Under the pieces are notes generated by a model, which saw only the letters and a program-made list of their open reading frames with translations, was not told where the DNA came from and ran no database searches. From the NCBI GenBank assembly GCA_900542245.1, contig UQMQ01000007.1, positions 1 through 36,599 on the forward strand: DNA of 36,599 bases, written 5' to 3'. Below are positions 1 to 7,847 of this stretch, in pieces (position 1 is the first letter of the stretch; each line of letters begins with the position of its first letter). Source of the DNA: an uncultured Eubacteriales bacterium (lineage in GTDB: Bacteria > Bacillota > Clostridia > Peptostreptococcales > Anaerovoracaceae). The position numbers and the translations under genes are program-made.

Positions 1-146
1 GGCAGGGCATCCGAATATGGAAGGTATCTTTTTAGTTTCTCTTTATCGCTCCTGTCTATCTGCGGCAATTCCTCCAGCAGGTGCTGAAAGTATTCGAACG
101 GTTTCAGCCCGCTTTCCTTTGCCGTGGTCAAATGAATAATTAAATG
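1..146 (-). pseudogene. IS66-family transposase, C-terminal remnant
   Basis: Read on the minus strand, the frame gives a stretch containing TTAKESGLKPFEYFQHLLEE followed by LPQIDRSDKEKLKRYLPYSD. This is the pattern of the extreme C-terminus of IS66 TnpC (ETAKxNGLxPyxYLxxLLexlP...LPWS). The rest of the transposase is missing: the gene leaves the window at base 1 and similarity fades upstream of about base 146, where an inverted repeat begins. I infer a decayed insertion sequence. The family call rests on motif recognition only. Confidence 0.6.
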
Positions 147-172
147 CAACAAAAGCGTGCAATTTAGATTAC

Positions 173-218
173 AAAAAATCGTGAAGAAAAAGATGCATCT
201 ACAACTTCACGATTTTTT
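173..218. terminator. Perfect 14-bp inverted repeat, bidirectional terminator-like
   Basis: AAAAAATCGTGAAG (173-186) is the exact reverse complement of CTTCACGATTTTTT (205-218), with an 18-base loop. The A-run on one side and T-run on the other would allow termination in both directions. It lies between the IS66 remnant and the IS30 remnant and may belong to one of those elements. A TATAAT at 221-226 follows directly and could be the -10 of the truncated IS30 transposase gene; no good -35 accompanies it. Confidence 0.55.
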
Positions 219-258
219 TGTATAATGAATTTACATCCTGCCGAGAAAGGATACGAAA

Positions 259-371
259 ATGAAACATCTCACCTATGACGAAAGACTTCAAATTCAAAAA
301 GCATTCACTCTGAATACTTCTTTCGCTGCGATTGCGCAAACACTTGGGAAAAATCGTACAACCATTGCCAG
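259..371 (+). pseudogene. IS30-family transposase, N-terminal remnant
   Basis: The frame begins MKHLTYDERLQIQKAF and continues through SFAAIAQTLGKNRTTIA, the helix-turn-helix N-terminus typical of IS30-family transposases (hLTxxERxxIexxl...IAxxLgrsxsTIsrEi). Similarity stops after TTIA, near base 371, where the sequence passes into the tRNA-Arg terminator. The DDE catalytic core is absent, so the gene cannot function. An AAAGG-type ribosome site (GAGAAAGGA) precedes the ATG. The stretch is visibly more AT-rich than the adjacent core genes. Confidence 0.65.
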
Positions 372-392
372 TTTTGCGAGGTCAAAATCAGC

Positions 393-430
393 AAAAGAAA
401 AACCCTTGGAATCATTGAAATTCCAAGGGT
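393..430 (-). terminator. Intrinsic terminator of tRNA-Arg
   Basis: On the minus strand an 11-bp stem (arms 402-412 and 420-430, ACCCTTGGAAT in plus orientation) with a 7-base loop is followed by a TTTTTCTTTT tail. It begins five bases beyond the CCA end of the tRNA, which is the expected place. Confidence 0.85.
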
Positions 431-434
431 ATAT

Positions 435-511
435 TGGTGCGCCATGAGGGACTCGAACCCCCAACCTTCGCATTCGTAGTGCGCGACTCTATCCAATTGA
501 GCTAATGGCGC
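435..511 (-). tRNA. tRNA-Arg (anticodon ACG)
   Basis: The minus strand folds as a canonical cloverleaf. The 7-bp acceptor stem is GCGCCAT/ATGGCGC. The D stem is GCTC/GAGT. The anticodon loop is CTACGAA with anticodon ACG. The T arm is GGGGG-TTCGAGT-CCCTC, and CCA is encoded. ACG (read as ICG) decodes CGU/CGC/CGA arginine codons. The first anticodon-stem pair is a G.A mismatch; the other four pairs are sound. A consensus promoter and an intrinsic terminator flank it, so it is a monocistronic tRNA gene. Confidence 0.95.
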
Positions 512-542
512 ATACAGAAATCGCTCGATTTCGTACTCTATT

Positions 543-571
543 ATTATATACAAGTCCGAGCGATTTGTAAA
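543..571 (-). promoter_or_regulatory. Sigma-A-type promoter of tRNA-Arg
   Basis: On the minus strand TTTACA (566-571), a 17-bp spacer and TATAAT (543-548) form a near-perfect housekeeping promoter, with transcription expected to begin about 25 bases before the tRNA. Confidence 0.85.
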
Positions 572-652
572 GACAAAATTCAAGATATTTGAAAATTTTT
601 TGCATCCTTTTTCGAGATTCTCGATTTTCACAGCTTGTAGGCGGACAGGGGA

Positions 653-1681
653 CTACACCATCTCTGCCAGCTCGTGAATCAAGCGCTCTGTCTTATCCCA
701 GCCGAGACACGGGTCGGTAATGGACTGTCCGTAAACGGTGCCGTTGACCGGCTGGCTGCCGTCCTCGAGATAGCTCTCGATCATCAGACCCTTGACCATA
801 TCGTGCACGTCCTCACTGAATGTACGAGACTGCAGCACCTCCTTGGAAATGCGGATCTGCTCGAGGAACTTCTTGCCGGAGTTCGCATGATTGACGTCCA
901 CGATGATCGCCGGATTTTGAAGCTCTGCCTTGTGGTACATGTCGCAGACCAGCTTGAGATCCTCATAGTGATAGTTCGGCAGCGACTGCCCCTTCTTGTT
1001 CATATAGCCCCTGAGGATCGCGTGCGCATACGGATTGCCCTTGCTGACGACCTCCCAGTTACGATAGATGAACATATGCGAGCTCTGTGCCGCCGTAATC
1101 GAATTCATCATGACAGAAAAATCGCCGCTGGTCGGGTTTTTCATGCCCACCGCGACATCCAGCCCGCTGGCCGTCAGACGATGTCCCTGATTCTCGACCG
1201 AACGTGCGCCGATCGCCACATAGAGCAGCAAATCCGAGAGATACCGGTGATTTTCCGGATACAGCAGCTCGTCCGCACAGAAAAATCCGGTTTCCTCCAT
1301 CGCGCGGATATAGGTCTCGCGGATCGCGATGATGCCCTTCAGCATATCCTCATTGCCCTCCGGATCCGGCTGGTGCAGCATGCCCTTGTAGCCGATGCCC
1401 GTCGTACGCGGCTTGCTGGTGTATACACGCGGCACGATCAGGATACGCTCTGCCACCTCGTCCGCCGTCTTGCGCAGACGCGTCAGATAGTCCAGCACCG
1501 CAGTCTCATTGTCCGCGGAGCAAGGTCCCACCAGAAGCAGCAGACGGTCGTCCTGTCCGCTCAGAATATCCTTGACTTCCTTATCTTTTTGCTCTCTGAG
1601 ACGCGCAAACGCCTCGTTGATCGGATACATCTCCTTGATCTCCTTCGGGATCGGCAGCTTGCGCCTGAATTCCATATTCAT
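653..1681 (-). CDS. aroF: 3-deoxy-7-phosphoheptulonate (DAHP) synthase, class I alpha
   Basis: This enzyme condenses phosphoenolpyruvate and erythrose 4-phosphate, the first step of the shikimate pathway, in the cytoplasm. The 342-residue protein has the LVGPCS motif (residues 49-54), the KPRTTGIGYKG phosphoenolpyruvate-binding motif (about 90-100) and IVDVNHANSGKK near the C-terminus, all typical of the AroF/G/H type. The length is normal (about 340-350). GGAGG lies 8 bases before the ATG at 1681. It is the last gene of the aromatic operon, 24 bases after tyrA. Class I alpha enzymes are usually inhibited by an aromatic amino acid; which one cannot be read from the sequence. The symbol follows the E. 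coli Tyr-sensitive paralogue only by convention. Confidence 0.95.
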   Translation of the reverse strand: MNMEFRRKLPIPKEIKEMYPINEAFARLREQKDKEVKDILSGQDDRLLLLVGPCSADNETAVLDYLTRLRKTADEVAERILIVPRVYTSKPRTTGIGYKGMLHQPDPEGNEDMLKGIIAIRETYIRAMEETGFFCADELLYPENHRYLSDLLLYVAIGARSVENQGHRLTASGLDVAVGMKNPTSGDFSVMMNSITAAQSSHMFIYRNWEVVSKGNPYAHAILRGYMNKKGQSLPNYHYEDLKLVCDMYHKAELQNPAIIVDVNHANSGKKFLEQIRISKEVLQSRTFSEDVHDMVKGLMIESYLEDGSQPVNGTVYGQSITDPCLGWDKTERLIHELAEMV

Positions 1682-1705
1682 ATCGTTTCCTCCAAACTTC
1701 TTCCT

Positions 1706-2653
1706 TTACTTCTGCACCTTTTCCGCATCGGCAGTCTGTGCTTCCTCGGTATGCGGCGCTTCCGCTGCGTCCGATGCTTCCCCTGCGGACTCCGGCTTTT
1801 CCTTATCGAACAGCTTTCTTCTTGCCGTCGACTTGCGCATCATCTCACGAATACCCTCCGCGTCGCCCTCCATGAGCATACGCTCCAGCTTCGCGACCTC
1901 GATCGTAAACAGCTTCATCTGATGCAGCAGCGCGTCCTTGTTAAGCAGGAACAGCTCACTCCACATACGATCGTCGATACGCGCGATACGCGTCAGATCG
2001 CGGAACGAGTCACCGGTGTAATCCTCCAGCTTTTCGTTGTGATTGCAAGTCATCAGGCACATCGCGATGCAGTGCGTCAGCTGCGAAACGAAACCGATCA
2101 GCTCGTCGTGCTCCTCCGGTGATACCTCGGAAATCCTAGAAAAGCCGAGCAAGTCGCCGATCTGTCTGCACAGCTCCTTGGCGTTTTCGGTGTTCTTTTC
2201 GGTCGGCACCATGACGTAGTTCGCCTGATAAAAAATCGTCTCGTCACTATGCGCAATGCCCAGACGCTCACAGCCCGCCATCGGGTGCGCGGCGATGAAC
2301 TCGCAGTCCTCACGCAGGAAATCCTGGATTTGGCGCACGATGCAGCTTTTCACGCCTGTCACGTCGGTGATGATCGCACCGCTTTTAAAAAACCACTGTT
2401 TTTCACGCATCCACTGCAGGAACGTCGATGGATACAGACCGGAGATGATCACGTCTGCCGCGCCGATCATCTTAGAATCCGCAGTCGTACTGCCCTGATT
2501 GATGATATGATGCTCGTTCGCATAGCGAATGGTGTCCTCGTCGATATCGATCGCATTGGCGAGAATGCCCTGCTTGGCAAGACCCTTGGCGTAGCTGCCG
2601 CCGATCATGCCGAGTCCCACGATCAATACGTTGGTATCTTTATCAATTTTCAA
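1706..2653 (-). CDS. tyrA: Prephenate dehydrogenase (TTG start)
   Basis: The protein oxidatively decarboxylates prephenate to 4-hydroxyphenylpyruvate with NAD(P)+, the tyrosine branch. The N-terminal Rossmann fold carries GLGMIGGS (13-20), and AAHPMAG (about 121-127) holds the catalytic histidine. The helical dimerisation domain runs to about residue 280. The start is TTG at 2653, inside the end of aroA (11-base overlap), with GAGGT about 10 bases upstream; no ATG in this frame fits better. There is no ACT domain, unlike many Bacillota TyrA proteins. Instead, residues 284-315 form a low-complexity Ala/Glu-rich tail of the kind also seen in PheA of this operon. The call is secure; substrate choice between prephenate and arogenate cannot be decided here. 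Confidence 0.93.
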   Translation of the reverse strand: MKIDKDTNVLIVGLGMIGGSYAKGLAKQGILANAIDIDEDTIRYANEHHIINQGSTTADSKMIGAADVIISGLYPSTFLQWMREKQWFFKSGAIITDVTGVKSCIVRQIQDFLREDCEFIAAHPMAGCERLGIAHSDETIFYQANYVMVPTEKNTENAKELCRQIGDLLGFSRISEVSPEEHDELIGFVSQLTHCIAMCLMTCNHNEKLEDYTGDSFRDLTRIARIDDRMWSELFLLNKDALLHQMKLFTIEVAKLERMLMEGDAEGIREMMRKSTARRKLFDKEKPESAGEASDAAEAPHTEEAQTADAEKVQK

Positions 2654-3965
2654 TGTTCTTTACCTCAATTCCTAAAGCTTGTAATTTATCAAAAAAGTCC
2701 GGAAAGCTCTTGCTCACTGCCTCCGCGCCCTCGATGACGCCGCCGGTCAGCGTCAGCAGCACTGCCGCCGACATGACGATGCGGTGGTCATTGTGTCCGC
2801 TGAGCGGCACAGTCGGCGCTTGAAGTCCGGATGCCGATGGTTCTACCAGAATCTCGTCCTCCCCGACGGTCACAGAAACGCCGCATTTGCGCAATTCCGC
2901 TGCCATCGCCGCACCGCGGTCACTTTCCTTGATTTTGAGTCGTTTGGTACCGACAAACCTGCCGCCATGCTTGGCTGCCGCCGCAGCAAACAGGATCGGT
3001 CCAAGATCCGGGCAGTCCGTCAGGTCGATACAAGGCGCTGGCGTATCGAGCCGCGCCAGCAGCGCCGGATAGACGCGATCCGCCTGCAGACTGTCCGCGG
3101 CAGGCGGCAAGCCGTCGATCTGCACCTGGTTTTCGGGTCGGATTGCATCCAGAATGCCGAAAAAAGCCGCATTGGAAAAATCCCCCTCCACTTGTGCATC
3201 ACAGGCATGATACTGCTGTCCGCCCGGAATATACAGCGTCTGCGCATCCTGCCACGCGGCGCGCACGCCGAACGTTTTGAGTGCCGCCAGCGTCATATCG
3301 ATATAAGGGCGGCTTTCGATCGGCGGCAGGATCGTCACCGTACTGTCCCCCTCGCATAGCGGCAGTGCAAAGAGCAGACCGCTGATGAACTGGCTGGAAA
3401 TATCGCCGCGCAGCCGGTAGCTTCCGGCAGGCAGCGGACCCTGTACGGTCAAAGCCTGCCCCTCCTGTGCAAAAAGCAGACCGCGCTCCCTGCAAAGCTG
3501 CGCGTAAACCTGCAGCGGCCGCTCCATGAGCCGCGGTGCACCGACCATCTGGGTGCGCCGCCCGGTCTGCAGGCAGATCGGGATAAAGAAGCGCAGCGTA
3601 CTGCCGCTCTCGCGGCAGCGCAAAGCCGGTTCCCCGGTCTGCGTGCCTGCAGCCCCCGCATCATCATGCACAGCCGCCCCCACTGCGCTGCCCATGCAAA
3701 TATCGTCACATGCTGATGCATTGTCCGCTGTCCGCGCACTGCCGATCCCGGTGATCGTCACCGTCTCGCCGTCCTTCTGCCACTGCGCGCCAAGCGCTGC
3801 CAGGCAGTCCAGCGTCGCCTGCATGTCCTGCGAATCCGAGATTCCCTGCAGGACGGACGTACCAGCCGCAAGCCCCGCACAGATCATCATGCGGTGCGCC
3901 ATACTCTTGGACGGCGGCGCGGTGACTCTGCCGCGCGCCGTCCCCGGATTGATCTGTATCTTCAT
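2643..3965 (-). CDS. aroA: 3-phosphoshikimate 1-carboxyvinyltransferase (EPSP synthase)
   Basis: The enzyme transfers the enolpyruvyl group of PEP to shikimate 3-phosphate. The N-terminus has the PSKSMAHR motif (18-25), followed by RESGSTLRF (118-126), SSQFISGLL, and near the C-terminus KESDR and GHNDHRIVM, all family signatures. At 440 residues it is slightly longer than usual (about 420-430). The surplus lies in an Ala/Gly/Asp-rich insert at about residues 78-114, just before the SGSTLRF motif. The start ATG overlaps the aroQ stop (ATGA, 3962-3965), and the 3' end overlaps tyrA by 11 bases, so translation is probably coupled on both sides. Confidence 0.95.
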   Translation of the reverse strand: MKIQINPGTARGRVTAPPSKSMAHRMMICAGLAAGTSVLQGISDSQDMQATLDCLAALGAQWQKDGETVTITGIGSARTADNASACDDICMGSAVGAAVHDDAGAAGTQTGEPALRCRESGSTLRFFIPICLQTGRRTQMVGAPRLMERPLQVYAQLCRERGLLFAQEGQALTVQGPLPAGSYRLRGDISSQFISGLLFALPLCEGDSTVTILPPIESRPYIDMTLAALKTFGVRAAWQDAQTLYIPGGQQYHACDAQVEGDFSNAAFFGILDAIRPENQVQIDGLPPAADSLQADRVYPALLARLDTPAPCIDLTDCPDLGPILFAAAAAKHGGRFVGTKRLKIKESDRGAAMAAELRKCGVSVTVGEDEILVEPSASGLQAPTVPLSGHNDHRIVMSAAVLLTLTGGVIEGAEAVSKSFPDFFDKLQALGIEVKNIEN

Positions 3966-4402
3966 GCCTTGCCTCCGTTTTGCGCCAGATAGTCAATCGC
4001 CTCCAGATAACCGTCGGTGCCATGTCCCATGACGGTGAAACAGCAGGCCTGCCGGATATAGCTGACCTGACGGAAATCCTCGCGCTCCTTCACATTGGAG
4101 ATATGCACCTCTGCCGTCGGAATCTGCACCGCCTTGACCGCATCGAGGATCGCAATGCTGGTGTGCGTATAAGCGCCCGGATTGATGACGATCCCATCCA
4201 TCCCCTCAAAATAAGCCTCCTGTATGCGGTCGACCAGCGCGCCCTCATGATTGGACTGATAACAGGTGACCTCGATCTGCTTCTTCTCGCAGTGCGCATG
4301 AAGCTTTTCGACAAGCTGCGCGTAATTTTCCGTCCCGTAATGCGTAGGCTCCCGCAGTCCCAAAAGATTCAAATTCGGTCCGTTGATGACTAAAATCTTC
4401 AT
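3962..4402 (-). CDS. aroQ: Type II 3-dehydroquinate dehydratase
   Basis: This small dodecameric-type enzyme dehydrates 3-dehydroquinate to 3-dehydroshikimate. The 146-residue protein shows the whole family pattern: GPNLNLLGLREPTHYG (8-23) with catalytic Tyr22, NPGAYTHTS (74-82), EVHISN (99-103) with catalytic His100, and Arg111. The length is standard. It sits between aroC and aroA with ATGA overlaps on both sides (4399-4402 and 3962-3965), so it is co-translated with them. Confidence 0.97.
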   Translation of the reverse strand: MKILVINGPNLNLLGLREPTHYGTENYAQLVEKLHAHCEKKQIEVTCYQSNHEGALVDRIQEAYFEGMDGIVINPGAYTHTSIAILDAVKAVQIPTAEVHISNVKEREDFRQVSYIRQACCFTVMGHGTDGYLEAIDYLAQNGGKA

Positions 4403-5571
4403 AACGCCTCGCCTGCTTTCCCGCTATGTTCCCGGCTTGCGCTGTCTCCTGCCGCTGCATGCGCACCGCCGTCCGCTGCCCGCAGGTAATCCGTACCGAA
4501 ACGCGCCGTCAAAAGATCCGCCAGCACGATGGCTGTCACAGCGTCCACCACAGGCCTTGCCCGGTGAAAAATCGCCGGGTCGTGGCGACCCTGCAGCTCG
4601 AAGGTCGTGTTTTCCATGCGCAGCAGATCGATCGTCTCCTGCTTTTTGAAGATCGAAGCGGTCGGCTTGACCACCGTCTCAAAGACGATCGGCATACCGT
4701 TAGAAATACCGCCCTGGATACCGCCGCTGTAGTTTGTTCTGGTCTTCACGCCCTCTGCGTCCATATAAAAGGCATCGTTGGCCTGTGAGCCGCGCAGATC
4801 TGCCAGCGCGAAGCCGCCGCCGAACTGGATTCCCTTGACTGCCGGGATTGCAAAGACCGCATGCGCAAGCATGCCCTCCAGCGTATCAAACCAAGGCTCC
4901 CCGACCCCTGCCGGAAGCCCGGTCACCGCCGTTTCCAAAATGCCGCCGATGCTGTCGCCGTCTGCCGCTGCCTTGAGGATTTCTCCGCGGATCAGTGCGC
5001 CGGCTTCCGCGTCCAGCACCGGAAACTCTGCGCTGTCCAGATAAGTAAATTCCTTCGCATAGTCCGCAAATCTGCGGTCGTCCACGCCTGCCGCGCGCAG
5101 AATATGCGTGCCGATATAAATGCCGCGTCCCTCCAGGGCTTGTGCCAGAATCGCACCCGCTGCCACCAGCGGCGCGGTGATACGCCCCGAAAAATGACCG
5201 CCGCCGCGATAGTCCTCATAGCCCTCGTACTTGCAGAAGCCCGTATAATCCGCGTGCGACGGGCGTGCCGGACGGCTCTTGCGCCCGTCGCCGTAATCCG
5301 CGCTGTGTGCCTTTTCATTGCGGATCAGGAGACAGAGCGGCGTACCGGTCGTGCGTCCCTCAAAGACGCCGCTGACAAATTCCACGCGATCCTCCTCCTG
5401 ACGCGCCGTCGAGATCTTGCCCTGCGCCCGCCGCTGCCGCAATTTATTGCCGATATATTTTTCATCGATCACCAGCCCCGGCGGCAGGCCATCCAGCACC
5501 GCGCCGATCGCCGGTCCGTGGCTCTCCCCAAATAAGGTGAGGCTAATCGTATTGCCAAAGGTATTTTTCAT
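4399..5571 (-). CDS. aroC: Chorismate synthase
   Basis: The enzyme makes chorismate from EPSP with reduced FMN as cofactor. GESHGPAIGAVLDGLPPG (15-32), the RPGHAD-like region RPARPSHADYTG, YRGGGHFSGRITA, and GRHDP near residue 330 match the chorismate synthase signatures. At 390 residues it exceeds the usual 350-370 because of an Ala/Gly/Glu-rich C-terminal tail of about 25 residues after the conserved core. It is coupled to aroB (5568-5571) and aroQ (4399-4402) by ATGA overlaps. No flavin reductase is encoded in the operon, so FMNH2 must come from elsewhere. Confidence 0.96.
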   Translation of the reverse strand: MKNTFGNTISLTLFGESHGPAIGAVLDGLPPGLVIDEKYIGNKLRQRRAQGKISTARQEEDRVEFVSGVFEGRTTGTPLCLLIRNEKAHSADYGDGRKSRPARPSHADYTGFCKYEGYEDYRGGGHFSGRITAPLVAAGAILAQALEGRGIYIGTHILRAAGVDDRRFADYAKEFTYLDSAEFPVLDAEAGALIRGEILKAAADGDSIGGILETAVTGLPAGVGEPWFDTLEGMLAHAVFAIPAVKGIQFGGGFALADLRGSQANDAFYMDAEGVKTRTNYSGGIQGGISNGMPIVFETVVKPTASIFKKQETIDLLRMENTTFELQGRHDPAIFHRARPVVDAVTAIVLADLLTARFGTDYLRAADGGAHAAAGDSASREHSGKAGEAL

Positions 5572-6593
5572 CCGAAAACCTCCTCGTAATCCTGTTTTAA
5601 TCTCGCTTCGTCAGCAGGCTCTGTATAGAACGACCCGATGCGGCGCACCCGAATCGTCGTCACTGCGCCGCCGTCCGCCTTCTTATCGTGCATGGCGGCC
5701 CTGCAGACAGCAGCGGCATCCTCCCTGCAGGCGGTCGGTAAACCTTCCCGCTGCAGCACCTGCCGCAGTCTGTCCCGCAGTGCGGGTTCCGTCATCGGCA
5801 GCATGCCCAGCGCCACGCACTCCCCATGCAGCAGATTGCCGGAGACGCTTTCCATGCCATGTCCGAGCGTGTGCCCGAAATTCAGCGCCTTGCGCAGACC
5901 CTGCTCCTTTTCGTCCGCCTCTACCACATGCGCCTTGATGCGCAGTGCATTTGCGATGATCTCTTCGAGCTGCGCCTCGGACCCGCGGATCCCGCTTGCC
6001 TCGATACGCGCAAAAAATGCTTCGTCAAAGGTCGCCGCCATTTTGATGATCTCCGCCGCGCCGCAGGCAAACTGCCGCGCATCCAGCGTTTTTAGCACCT
6101 CCGGATCGATCAGCACCGCCCGCGGCTGGTGAAACGCCCCGACGATATTCTTGATGCCGCCGAGATCGACCGCCGTCTTGCCGCCGACCGACGAATCCAC
6201 CTGCGAAAGCAGCGTCGTCGGTATATTATAGAAGTCGATGCCCCGCATATAGCAGGCTGCCGCAAACCCCGCCAGATCACCGACGACCCCGCCGCCGACC
6301 GCCGCCACGCAGTCCTTGCGCGTAAACCCGTTCTCCAGCATCACGCGGCAGAGCATCTCAAAATTGGCAAGTGTCTTACTCGCCTCGCCCTGCGGCAGGG
6401 TAACAAGCACGCCGACACCGTGTGCGGCTTCGCAGGCGTCCAGCACCTGCCGGGCGTACTGCGTCGGCACGCCGTCATCGGTCACCACCAGCACTCGGCG
6501 CGCCAGCGCCAAATGCTGACCTGCCTCCGCGAGCATGCCCCGCGCAATCAGAATCGGATAGCTGTCACGCCCCAGCTTCACGTCGAGCTTCAT
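5568..6593 (-). CDS. aroB: 3-dehydroquinate synthase
   Basis: The enzyme cyclises DAHP to 3-dehydroquinate using NAD+ and a divalent metal. Visible motifs are the NAD-binding GGGVVGDLAGF (about 99-109), PTTLLSQVDSSVGGKTAV (about 124-141), GAAEIIK with a metal-ligand Glu, and FGHTLGHGME and LHGECV with metal-ligand histidines. The 341-residue length is normal. The ATG overlaps the pheA stop by ATGA (6590-6593). Its place directly after pheA fits an operon that runs from pathway ends back to pathway start. Confidence 0.97.
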   Translation of the reverse strand: MKLDVKLGRDSYPILIARGMLAEAGQHLALARRVLVVTDDGVPTQYARQVLDACEAAHGVGVLVTLPQGEASKTLANFEMLCRVMLENGFTRKDCVAAVGGGVVGDLAGFAAACYMRGIDFYNIPTTLLSQVDSSVGGKTAVDLGGIKNIVGAFHQPRAVLIDPEVLKTLDARQFACGAAEIIKMAATFDEAFFARIEASGIRGSEAQLEEIIANALRIKAHVVEADEKEQGLRKALNFGHTLGHGMESVSGNLLHGECVALGMLPMTEPALRDRLRQVLQREGLPTACREDAAAVCRAAMHDKKADGGAVTTIRVRRIGSFYTEPADEARLKQDYEEVFG

Positions 6594-7810
6594 AGCCTTG
6601 CCTCCTGTCTTTTTGTCTCCTGTTCCTTTGCCGCATCCGCATTGTCCGCACCCGCAGCTTCCGAAGCCGCAGCCATCCCTGCCGCTTCCGCAGCTTCATC
6701 CGTAGGCTCCGGCGCCGCCTGCGCACGCAGCGCATTATATGCACCGACGATCTTAATCTTGTCGCAGCAGCTTTTCATCTCTTCCACACAGGCTTGTCCG
6801 TTCGGGCTGTAAATATCTCCGGCAGCCTCCACATAGAAATAATACTGCCACAAAAGATCTTTCATCGGGCGCGAACGCAGCGTCCGCATGTTGAACCCAT
6901 GCCGTCCGATGATATGCAGTGCCTCCGCCAGTGCCCCGGCCTCGTTGCGTGCCGTAAACACCAGTGAAAAGAACGTATTGCCATTATTGCCGGAGGTCCG
7001 GCTGTCCGCTGCCGAAAAGACCGCAAACCGCGTCGTATTCGAACGATCATCGTTGATGCCTGCCGCCAGTACCGACAGCCCTGCCATTTTCGCGGACTCT
7101 GCGCTGCCGATCGCCGCGATGCTCTTATCATTCTGCTCGCGGACATAAGCCGCAGCCAGCGCCGTATTGGAGTATTCCACCTCTGCAAAATCGTGTTCGC
7201 GGATAAACTTCGCACACTGCGACAAAGCCTGCGGGTGACTGACGACCGTCCGGATATCGTCGAGCGTCGCGCCCGGCACCGTCAAGAGGTCATGCGTCAC
7301 AGCCAGATCATACATGCCGTTGATATGCAGCGGCCCTGTAAACATCAAATCGTTAACCTGGTCCACATCGCCTGCAAAGCTGTTCTCGACCGGCAGCACC
7401 GCACAGTCGCACGCGCCGCTGACCACCGCCTCATAAGCCTTCGGGAATCCGCTGTAAGCGATCTTCTGCCCCATCGGGAAGATGTGGCTTGCCGCAATAT
7501 GTGCAAACGCGCCCTCGGTCCCGCAGTACGCGACCCGCAGCCCCTCCAGAAGTCGCGCCTGATACCGCCGCGATACCGCCATCATATCCTGCAGAAACTG
7601 CCCGTAATACGGCTTGATCTCCGGGTTCTCGACCCGCGCCTCTCCCTTAGCGATGACCTCGGCCTCGCGCTTGGGATCGTAGATCGGCAGCCCGTTCTGC
7701 CGCTTATATTCCGCAACCTTGGCGACCTGCTGCATCCGCGCTTCGAACAGCCCTGCCATCCGGTTGTCAATGTCTGTGATCTTTTCTCGGATCTTTTTCA
7801 AATCTTCCAT
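6590..7810 (-). CDS. pheA: Bifunctional chorismate mutase / prephenate dehydratase
   Basis: Residues 1-90 form an AroQ-type chorismate mutase (MEDLKKIREKITDIDNRM, then KVAEYKRQNGLPIYDPKRE). Residues 92-270 are prephenate dehydratase (VAYCGTEGAFAH, SHPQALSQC, TTRFAVF). Residues 279-361 are an ACT domain for phenylalanine sensing. The product phenylpyruvate leads to Phe. In the ACT domain the usual GALV and ESRP Phe-binding motifs read GALA (292-295) and RSRP (312-315). Residues 362-406 are a low-complexity Ala/Glu-rich tail. AGGAG precedes the ATG at 7810. The aminotransferase gene lies 37 bases upstream. Confidence 0.96.
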   Translation of the reverse strand: MEDLKKIREKITDIDNRMAGLFEARMQQVAKVAEYKRQNGLPIYDPKREAEVIAKGEARVENPEIKPYYGQFLQDMMAVSRRYQARLLEGLRVAYCGTEGAFAHIAASHIFPMGQKIAYSGFPKAYEAVVSGACDCAVLPVENSFAGDVDQVNDLMFTGPLHINGMYDLAVTHDLLTVPGATLDDIRTVVSHPQALSQCAKFIREHDFAEVEYSNTALAAAYVREQNDKSIAAIGSAESAKMAGLSVLAAGINDDRSNTTRFAVFSAADSRTSGNNGNTFFSLVFTARNEAGALAEALHIIGRHGFNMRTLRSRPMKDLLWQYYFYVEAAGDIYSPNGQACVEEMKSCCDKIKIVGAYNALRAQAAPEPTDEAAEAAGMAAASEAAGADNADAAKEQETKRQEARL

Positions 7811-7847
7811 TTCTATATTCTCCTACTGCTGCAGACTCGCTGCGCCT

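Noticed and set aside
674..2122. Long plus-strand open frame opposite aroF and tyrA
   Set aside because: It is antisense to two clear genes, rich in Arg, His and Leu as expected for a mirror frame in GC-rich DNA, with no family motif and no ribosome site.
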